The notes beneath the pieces are model-generated. The model had not been told where the DNA came from. It was given only the letters and a program-made list of their open reading frames with translations, and ran no database searches. Shown piece by piece: positions 47,914 to 54,525 of a stretch of DNA of 54,525 nucleotides (its first letter is position 1; each line of letters begins with the position of its first letter). A program made the translations under genes and the position numbers. Origin of the DNA: Barthelona sp. PAP020 (taxonomy: Eukaryota > Metamonada: BaSk clade); NCBI GenBank assembly GCA_040182905.1, contig JARQWU010000038.1, forward strand, positions 1 through 54,525, written 5' to 3'.

Positions 47914-48507
47914 ATGAATTCCAAAAGCGAATTGAACAATAGTACAGATAACACCAGTGAATTAGGGTTATCTGATAATTCTGAGACCGAATTGGATACC
48001 ATATCGGATTCAGATATTTTTTCTATTGATGAAATATCATTGGAACAATTGGATTTAAATTCTTTAATATTGAAGTGTAAAACAAACGTTCGAACTTTAT
48101 ATCAGTTACGATATTTTCTTTACCACGAAACTGTAAATTTTGAAGGGATTAATCTTCAACAAATGATAGATTTAACCAATTTATTAGTTTCTTTTCCTAA
48201 AACAATAGTGTCTGAGTATTTTTTAACATTTTCATCTATTTTCGTATATATTGTTAGTTATTTGATTTCCAAAGAAGATTTTTACGAATGTTCCCATTTT
48301 TACAAATTGTATGGTTTAATTCGTGAGTGGATGTTTATTTATTGCAATGTTGGAGAACCTAATCGAGAGAATTTGATGTTAATTCGAAAATTGGGGACAG
48401 ATCTTCAGATTTTGAGCAAAAAAAATAAACCAAGAGAAGAAAAGCTTGGTTATGATGTTTTGGATCCTGAAACATTTCGGTTCTTAGTAAAATCAATGAA
48501 AGGTTGA
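47914..48507 (+). CDS. Unknown acidic/helical protein (197 aa)
   Basis: ATG at 47914. Residues 1-45 are acidic and Ser/Thr-rich (NNSTDNTSELGLSDNSETEL). Residues about 48-170 look like a helical domain (NVRTLYQLRYFLYHETVNFE; YFLTFSSIFVYIVSYLISKE; FYKLYGLIREWMFIYC). It ends PREEKLGYDVLDPETFRFLV. No membrane protein is implied because the hydrophobic stretches are interrupted. No family is recognised. Divergent from the MFS gene (287 bp) and convergent with DNAAF1. Confidence 0.5.
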   Translation: MNSKSELNNSTDNTSELGLSDNSETELDTISDSDIFSIDEISLEQLDLNSLILKCKTNVRTLYQLRYFLYHETVNFEGINLQQMIDLTNLLVSFPKTIVSEYFLTFSSIFVYIVSYLISKEDFYECSHFYKLYGLIREWMFIYCNVGEPNRENLMLIRKLGTDLQILSKKNKPREEKLGYDVLDPETFRFLVKSMKG

Positions 48508-48682
48508 AGTTCAACATATTTTTTTTGGATTGAATTGGTTTTTTTTTAATTATGTGAGTTTTGAAATTGTTCATTTTTTTTTGCCTGCATTTTGCACGAG
48601 TGATTTTTGATTAATTCCTTTGATGTCAATAAATGTCTGTTTATTTTTTATTGTCTAATTCAAGATTTTTACCACAAAATCT

Positions 48683-48715
48683 TTAACAAAAAAAAAAAAA
48701 AAATTTTTTTTTAAA
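48683..48715. repeat. A-run / T-run inverted homopolymer between convergent genes
   Basis: A run of about 17 A followed directly by about 9-10 T in the 226-bp gap between two convergent stop codons. It can form a hairpin in either transcript and may help end transcription on both sides; it is also a likely site of sequencing slippage. Confidence 0.5.
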
Positions 48716-48733
48716 TATTCGTTTCCTTTACAC

Positions 48734-49936
48734 TTAATCAACTGTGTTGATGTCAAACACATTTGATAACAATTCCATTGTTGATTTTTCAACATTTTGT
48801 GTAGGTTTGCTTGTTAAATCAATAAATTCATCTTCATCATCATCTTCCTCTTCTTCATGGACATCAACATTTTGATTTTCAAGAATTTCTTCAACAGTTG
48901 CGTTTACATTTGTTTTTGCCACAGATTCATCAATTTTTTCCAACTCAGGAATATCATCATCCAAATTCTCTACTTCTTCTTCATCTGAAACTACATCATC
49001 TCTGGTAAATTTACTTAATTTCTCATTTACTTGCTCTTGATTCAATGGTTCAATTTCTTCTAAAACTCTTGCCTTTATCGCATCAAAATCAAGTTTTGGG
49101 ACAACAACATCAGATTCACTGGAATCAATTTCATTTTCATCTTGTTTTGCAGCTTCATCATCAACTTTTGCCAAATTTCTGGCCTCTTTGATATATTCAG
49201 TCATAAGCATCATGTGTAACAAATTTTTATCATGTTGCAATTTCTCTTCTTCTCGAATTTTCCTTCTCTCTTCCCTTTCAGCTTCTAAAGATTCACCATT
49301 AGCCCACCACGCATTGATACATCTTCTTTCATCAGGAAACACAGGTTTATCATCCAAATATGTCAAATTAGGCAATCTAGCGATCATTCTTCTGCGATAA
49401 TTCTTAATTTTCTTTGTAACTGGATTCTGTGTCAAATATAATACTTTCAAAGAATCCATATTTTCAAAGATATCTAAAATTCGTTCGTCTTCCAGATTGT
49501 TATTTGTCAAATCTAAAATAGAAAGTGATTTCATTTCACTTAAGGCTTCTATGTCTTCATAAGTTTCCAATTTATTATTCTTTAGTTGAAGGGATTCAAG
49601 TTCCTTCAAATTGGAAAGGTTTTCAATCTTTTCAATTTGATTATCAGATAAATTTAATTGTGATAAATGTTCCAAATGTTCAATATTTTCAATACAAGTT
49701 AATACATTTTCTTGTAAATATAAACATTTTAAATCAATTTGATTATCTAATCCTTCAATTTTAGATAATCCATTTCCTTCCAACCATATACAAGTTAAAC
49801 CTGTGTATTCTTCCAAATTTTCAATCTTTGGAAAACCTTTGTAATGAAGATATAACTTATCATTTAAAGAAGGTGTCATATATCCATCTTGTTCCTTACA
49901 TAACCCAATAAGGTATTCTTTAGTCATCAATGGCAT
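48734..49936 (-). CDS. DNAAF1: Dynein axonemal assembly factor 1 (LRRC50/ODA7)
   Basis: 400 residues. DNAAF1 acts in the cytoplasm in pre-assembly of outer and inner dynein arms of motile cilia. The N-terminus [20 protein letters not shown] and [20 protein letters not shown] match animal LRRC50 almost residue by residue. Six SDS22-type leucine-rich repeats follow ([36 protein letters not shown]; and so on). The cap has PNYRR-type text ([19 protein letters not shown]) and [17 protein letters not shown]. The C-terminal half is charged coiled coil and acidic stretches ([14 protein letters not shown]). The ATG is 49936. It shows that the organism builds motile flagella. Confidence 0.93.
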   Translation of the reverse strand: MPLMTKEYLIGLCKEQDGYMTPSLNDKLYLHYKGFPKIENLEEYTGLTCIWLEGNGLSKIEGLDNQIDLKCLYLQENVLTCIENIEHLEHLSQLNLSDNQIEKIENLSNLKELESLQLKNNKLETYEDIEALSEMKSLSILDLTNNNLEDERILDIFENMDSLKVLYLTQNPVTKKIKNYRRRMIARLPNLTYLDDKPVFPDERRCINAWWANGESLEAEREERRKIREEEKLQHDKNLLHMMLMTEYIKEARNLAKVDDEAAKQDENEIDSSESDVVVPKLDFDAIKARVLEEIEPLNQEQVNEKLSKFTRDDVVSDEEEVENLDDDIPELEKIDESVAKTNVNATVEEILENQNVDVHEEEEDDDEDEFIDLTSKPTQNVEKSTMELLSNVFDINTVD

Positions 49937-50196
49937 TTTGGATTGAAGTTAATTGATTCTTTGACGAGATTATTTTTTTGAGGTTGCTTTTTTTTGAAAC
50001 ATCTTTTTTATTTATTGAATTTCAATTGATAATTTAGTTCTTTATTTATCAAATAACAATAATATTTTCAAAATATTTCCAAAAATAGTAGTTAAAAAGA
50101 GAACAAACGCCATTCTTTGCAAAATTTGAAAATTACTCTTTTATTAGGAAGAACAAAATAAAAATAATTTATTTATAACTATTTTTGAAACTATAA

Positions 50197-53100
50197 TCAC
50201 TTGATTTTTGGTTTTCCCAATGAATATTTCAATGGGTTTGGAGAAATTAATTCTTGAGAACTGTTTTGCCTCGAATTTTTTAAACTTTTCCAATTTCTAC
50301 TTTTAGAAGATTTGCCAACCATTCTGTCTAAAGCTGACATTGTTGAAAAGACTTCAACTGCTTGGGTTTCTTTCAAATAATCCCAAAAAGAACTAATTGC
50401 AATAGAAGGCCTTTGCATTGGCCTTGGTGTTTGTAAGATTCTTGGATCAGTCAATTGATTATCAATGAAAAAGGAATCTCTATGATTTTGGACCATGTTT
50501 GTATTATGTAATAATCTAGCTGTGGATTGATCAATATGAATCTTATCAGGAGTTCCTGTTCCTTCAAGATATTCAGCTCTTGAAACGGTTGAACCAAAAA
50601 CATCGTAAACAAATCTAGTTTTCCCAACAGTTCCTGCTACAACTCTACCAGATGCAACACCTATTCTTAATTTTAAATCCACTTTCCAATGTTTTGAAAT
50701 TGTGGCCACATCATTAATCAACCCTTGTCCTACAGCAATAATATCACTGGCATGATGAAAATTTTCATTTGGTATACCTGCTACAATAACATAAGCATCA
50801 CCAATAGTCTTGATTTTATCAACATTTTCATAGAGATTAACTCTAGCATCAAATACAGCCAAAATATTATTGAGCATTCTGAAAACATCAAAAGATTTTC
50901 TGCTTGAACAAAATTTAGTGAATCCAACGATATCTGCTATCAAAACAGTACAATTATCACTAGATACAACTGAAGATATTTCATTTTCAGATTTAGCAAG
51001 CACATTTCGCCAACAATCATGAAACACAGGAGGTAACATCTTTTGAATAACATATGACAATGAACTAATATGTTGTCTTAATAAAATACTTTCAGTAACT
51101 GTTTTTTCAGCAAATTTTTGTTTTGATAAAGTTGATATTGTCATTATGAAGAAAGATATATACACACCAATATATAAGACAATAACATAAAAATGTTCAA
51201 TATTCATATAAAAAAAAGGAAGAAACAGAATGAAATGAATTGATAATTGGCAGATTGTCCAAAATTTGCTAACATTTTCCAAATACCTTAAAATTTGAGT
51301 CAAAATGATAAGATGAATAAAGATAAACAAAATATTAATGATGTTAACCAACAAATACAATTCACTGTCAAGAAGCAAAGTTGTTACAAGGTAACATTCG
51401 TATACCATGAAAGAAATGATTAACAACTGATAGATATATAAGCTTTTGATGACAAAACTCACTTTTTTAATCTTCTTTTTCTTTTTGAAATTGAAGGATA
51501 ATACAAAGATATTAAAAACCAAAAAAACGATAAAGAATGCAGTACCAAGTAATAATTGAAGGAATACATTGGATTTATCATTTTTAAAAAAATTTTGTTT
51601 ATCAAAAAACAGTATCAAAAAGATTATAAAAAGAAATAAGAAGATGAATAAAACATTAACAACAATTAAAAATGTGCGTTTTTGTTTTAAAAACGCTTTA
51701 TTTTCGCTTTTTTTAAGAGTGTCATGACGTGGAGATTTAATGGTGCCTTTGAAATCAGTTTGCTTTTGTAAAATCGATCTATCGATAGAATTCAAACCAA
51801 GATGGCCTAAAGTCTTACGATTTGGACTAATTCTCTTGTTATTCTTCAGATTCATACCAAAAGACTTGGTAATTGTATTCACATTTTCTTTCTTATTATT
51901 TTTGGTTGAAATATGTGAAGGAAACGATTTATTTGAATGCGAAGAATGAGTAGACGAAGGAATTGAAGCTGATGATGAAAAAGAAGAAGAACCACTGTTA
52001 TGTTTCTTGGAAAAATGATAAACATTACCAATGTTTGATTGATCATGTTCAGCAACTGAATTAAGAGAATTGTGAGAATTGTGAGTGTTGTGTGTGGTAT
52101 TGGAAAGAATGATGTTGTTAATGTTCGTATTGATACCATTATTTGAAACATGATTGGCATTTGCATGTGCGTTTGCGAAAGCATTAAATTCTATCTCAGT
52201 AGTCACATATTCACTCTCAATCAATTCCAGTGAGGAATCTGAATAAGCATAGATTACACTCTCTGGCTCCAATATCCCTCCAACATTTGAAGGATCGCCA
52301 CAGGCGTTCATAGAATTGTTATTGTTACCAGTGTCAATATTCAAATCAATACCAATGTCTAAATCTATATCCAAATCAATCTCAGGTTTTTTTCGATTTC
52401 CACTGATTTCAGTGGAAATAATAGAGGGTATGATAGGGATTGTAGGATGTAATTCCTTTGATACAATGGACTTTACATACATCTCTCTCAATATTGGTGA
52501 CACATTAGTTGTATTCCCACTCGGTAAAGAACTTGAATATCTATTTATGACTGGAGATGAAAGCCTTCGCTGATGATGATTAACTTTCATCAATTCATCA
52601 TCAAAAGAGATGTTTTCTACTTGTAAAAATTCATCGATTAATGATTTAGGTTGATTATTTGGTGTATTTTCTCTGAAATTATGATTTCTTCTTTGTCCCA
52701 CAGTCTTCGATACTAAAAGATTGTTGATTGATAGATAATTCGTCTGTAATTGTGATTTGAGAGCATTTGGACTGATATCATATGATATTAATACAGTGTC
52801 CAGTAAATCTTTACCCTTTGCTTGAATCGTTTCAATTTGAGATAATATCACATGTTCACAACCACTAAAAAAAGGTATACAATCAATGGTACATCGAAAT
52901 TGTCCATTCATACTGGAAGTAGTCATTCGACTAGCAGTATTCACAGTATCTCCTAAAATATCAAATATAAATTTTTCCGTACCTAATAATCCATATGAAA
53001 CTTGTCCATATGCCATTCCTGCTCTCCAACCAATTCGATAAGCATGATTGTTATGTTGTTCTTTCTCTAATATACCATGTGCTAAATGAACAAAATTTGC

Positions 53101-54000
53101 TAGAGGTATGCAATGGGTAGATGTTTGTTCTACAACTCCAGTCATTGCAATATAAACACTTCCAGTGGTTTTTAACTTCTCAATACCTGTCAATTCACAC
53201 AATTCATCAAATTCTCCAAATATTCGATTCAAAGTGGAAATAGCTTGTTGTGGGGATATTCTTTTGATCAGTTCATCCCAGTTCAACAATTCAAAAAATA
53301 AGATTGCAGTGCTATTTGAAGCAGCAGGTGGAATTGGTTGTTGTAACAAAAACTGTCTAGCCAATCGATCAGGTAAACAATTTGAAACAATAGATTCAAA
53401 AAAAACAACCAATCTTTTCAACCAAACAACATGAGAAAAGTAAATTCCAGTAAAAATTTGAAATATTTTAGCATTCAAATAAATAAACAGGAAATTGAAA
53501 ACTACAGTAGCAAAAATGATCAAACTAAAAATGTTGAATTGTAAAAGACTAATGAAAAGAAGAAATATGGAAATGAAAAGAAATCCTACTAATAAATGAA
53601 CATAATGTATCGATGGCAGCATAATACAATGCGATAAAATAGGAATAATATAAAAATAAAACTTCAAATCTAAAGAGTGGGAAAAAATTTCACCAAAAAA
53701 AACTAAACATAAAAAATAAAATATCAACACGTTAAACAAATACACTCTTTTTCTTCCATGCGGCGAAAGCTTCATATATAAAGCTAAAAAAATAATAAAA
53801 CCAATTTTAGCAAAAAAAATCATCATTGAAACAATATTAAGAGGAGAAATCCAATGATTTGAAAAATAATCAATACAAAACATTGTAGGTACCAATATAA
53901 GATAAGAAATAAAAGCAATATTAATTTCTTTTGAACTTAAATTTGATTGTAATATATATAAATTATCTGTGGATAAATTTGGTGGAATTTTAATTGTCAT
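50197..54000 (-). CDS. Membrane adenylyl cyclase, 6TM-CHD-6TM-CHD, with reversed domain roles
   Basis: 1267 residues. Six spans (about 28-178) precede catalytic domain 1 (230-372). A 400-residue disordered, His/Ser/Asn-rich linker follows, then six more spans (776-955) and catalytic domain 2 (about 1015-1160). This is the mammalian-type topology. Domain 1 lacks the metal aspartates (Glu237, Ser281) but has the adenine-selecting Lys277 and Asp347 and the Asn354/Arg358 pair, so it is C2-like. Domain 2 has the metal Asp1023 and Asp1068 but has lost the Asn/Arg pair (Ser1140, Tyr1144), so it is C1-like. One active site should form between them. Lys277 and Asp347 indicate ATP rather than GTP. In animal enzymes C1 comes first. 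Confidence 0.9.
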   Translation of the reverse strand: MTIKIPPNLSTDNLYILQSNLSSKEINIAFISYLILVPTMFCIDYFSNHWISPLNIVSMMIFFAKIGFIIFLALYMKLSPHGRKRVYLFNVLIFYFLCLVFFGEIFSHSLDLKFYFYIIPILSHCIMLPSIHYVHLLVGFLFISIFLLFISLLQFNIFSLIIFATVVFNFLFIYLNAKIFQIFTGIYFSHVVWLKRLVVFFESIVSNCLPDRLARQFLLQQPIPPAASNSTAILFFELLNWDELIKRISPQQAISTLNRIFGEFDELCELTGIEKLKTTGSVYIAMTGVVEQTSTHCIPLANFVHLAHGILEKEQHNNHAYRIGWRAGMAYGQVSYGLLGTEKFIFDILGDTVNTASRMTTSSMNGQFRCTIDCIPFFSGCEHVILSQIETIQAKGKDLLDTVLISYDISPNALKSQLQTNYLSINNLLVSKTVGQRRNHNFRENTPNNQPKSLIDEFLQVENISFDDELMKVNHHQRRLSSPVINRYSSSLPSGNTTNVSPILREMYVKSIVSKELHPTIPIIPSIISTEISGNRKKPEIDLDIDLDIGIDLNIDTGNNNNSMNACGDPSNVGGILEPESVIYAYSDSSLELIESEYVTTEIEFNAFANAHANANHVSNNGINTNINNIILSNTTHNTHNSHNSLNSVAEHDQSNIGNVYHFSKKHNSGSSSFSSSASIPSSTHSSHSNKSFPSHISTKNNKKENVNTITKSFGMNLKNNKRISPNRKTLGHLGLNSIDRSILQKQTDFKGTIKSPRHDTLKKSENKAFLKQKRTFLIVVNVLFIFLFLFIIFLILFFDKQNFFKNDKSNVFLQLLLGTAFFIVFLVFNIFVLSFNFKKKKKIKKVSFVIKSLYIYQLLIISFMVYECYLVTTLLLDSELYLLVNIINILFIFIHLIILTQILRYLENVSKFWTICQLSIHFILFLPFFYMNIEHFYVIVLYIGVYISFFIMTISTLSKQKFAEKTVTESILLRQHISSLSYVIQKMLPPVFHDCWRNVLAKSENEISSVVSSDNCTVLIADIVGFTKFCSSRKSFDVFRMLNNILAVFDARVNLYENVDKIKTIGDAYVIVAGIPNENFHHASDIIAVGQGLINDVATISKHWKVDLKLRIGVASGRVVAGTVGKTRFVYDVFGSTVSRAEYLEGTGTPDKIHIDQSTARLLHNTNMVQNHRDSFFIDNQLTDPRILQTPRPMQRPSIAISSFWDYLKETQAVEVFSTMSALDRMVGKSSKSRNWKSLKNSRQNSSQELISPNPLKYSLGKPKIK

Positions 54001-54408
54001 TCTTTAAAATACAATCCATAACATCATAAATAACTGGTTTTGAATTTTCAATTGAAATAAAGATTTTTTTTTTTAATATAAATAGAAATTCTCTTTCTTG
54101 TGTGTAAATCAATGATATGAGGAAGTTTAGTTGTTGTTTTTTATTTATTTGATAAAATTGAAACTCTTCTTTCATATTTCTTCTCACTTTCTTTTTAAAC
54201 TGAATAGATAAACGTTTCAAAATATGGAATTAAGACATTTATCAATAAATAATATGGTTATAAGTTGCTTTTCTTTTTGAAATGGATTTGTTTTATAAAG
54301 ATAAAGGTTGTAATTCACAGCACAACATTATACATCACAAGAGAAGAGGAGAAATTACCAATTTTTTTGAATTGTCTTTTTATTTTTTTGGTTGACATTT
54401 TTGATCAA
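54001..54408. promoter_or_regulatory. Divergent upstream region, cyclase / CFAP206-like gene
   Basis: 408 bp of A/T-rich DNA between divergent starts. It has no recognised element and no convincing coding frame; the minus-strand open frame 53990-54220 is rich in Lys/Phe/Ile codons. Confidence 0.35.
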
Positions 54409-54525
54409 ATGATAGATTCATCTGTAGTTATTGAATCTGTTATTAAAATATGCAATCAAAAGCATATTGAAGTTAACGACACATTTGTATCATTTGTGGT
54501 TAATTTTATATTATTACCGGTTAAT
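54409..54525 (+). CDS. CFAP206: Probable CFAP206 (cilia protein), 5' end only
   Basis: ATG 54409 opens 39 codons to the window edge: MIDSSVVIESVIKICNQKHI, then EVNDTFVSFVVNFILLPVN. This fits the N-terminus of CFAP206, where 'VI+xIIxExxQxCxxxxxxVSxTLVAFMVKAVVLDP' has the same spacing of VI, the Cys and the T-x-V-x-F-x-V segment. CFAP206 sits at the base of radial spokes in motile cilia, which would match DNAAF1 in the same window. The length is too short for certainty. Confidence 0.45.
   Translation, partial: MIDSSVVIESVIKICNQKHIEVNDTFVSFVVNFILLPVN

Overview
This is a nuclear window from a eukaryotic microbe. It is AT-rich (intergenic DNA is mostly A/T runs), gene-dense, and carries typical eukaryotic proteins: Prp3, CDC45, a CENP-A-type histone, Rab3GAP1, kinesins, RNase H2B and an RNA polymerase subunit. 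All three stop codons (TAA, TAG, TGA) end apparently intact genes, so the standard code applies. Most genes have no intron. The introns that phase and conservation support are mostly 40-49 bp, with 5' ends such as GTATGA, GTATTA or GTATAA, often a TACTAAC/CTAAT-like branch point, and a 3' AG. A dynein-arm assembly factor (DNAAF1) and a probable CFAP206 start at the right edge imply motile flagella. The lineage cannot be fixed from the sequence; a flagellated unicellular opisthokont or zoosporic fungus-like organism, or another flagellate protist, would all fit.

Layout. 1-1.3 kb: decayed coding fragments and a ~210-bp repeat that recurs at 23.8 kb. 1.3-10.5 kb: Prp3, an unknown two-exon coiled-coil gene, a possible terminal exon, RNase H2 subunit B with a possible upstream exon, a palmitoyl-thioesterase-like hydrolase, a ZIP transporter, and glucosidase II beta ending in HDEL. 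10.8-18.4 kb: a run of plus-strand genes (NKCC-type cation-chloride cotransporter, zinc knuckle protein, EF-hand protein, unknown Ser/Pro-rich protein, CENP-A, methyltransferase). 18.9-22.8 kb: deoxynucleoside kinase and CDC45 head to head, then a half-helicase with only the C-terminal parts of a Has1/DDX18-type protein. 22.8-24.4 kb: tRNA-Phe(GAA) and the second repeat copy. 24.4-34.7 kb: kinesin-3, a MAP3K-like kinase, a tiny three-exon RPB12 gene, a kinesin-7-like motor, and a class I cyclic nucleotide phosphodiesterase. 35.2-42.4 kb: a NEPRO-like protein, Rab3GAP1, a helical-bundle/kinase/ankyrin protein, and an unknown gene followed by frame-broken coding fragments. 42.4-54.5 kb: a metallo-beta-lactamase fusion, a permuted papain-like (C92) enzyme, an MFS transporter, unknown small proteins, DNAAF1, a 12-TM tandem-domain adenylyl cyclase, and the CFAP206-like start.

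How it fits together. The cyclase (50-54 kb) and phosphodiesterase (32-35 kb) would make and destroy cAMP. dNK and CDC45 share a 105-bp promoter and both serve S phase. CENP-A and the kinesin-7-like motor are kinetochore/mitosis candidates. DNAAF1 and CFAP206 belong to the axoneme. The most notable items are the cyclase whose two catalytic domains are in reverse order relative to animal enzymes, the MLKL-like bundle/kinase/ankyrin protein, the helicase half, the kinesin-3 with a terminal CCC, and RPB12 split into exons of 19, 93 and 23 nt.
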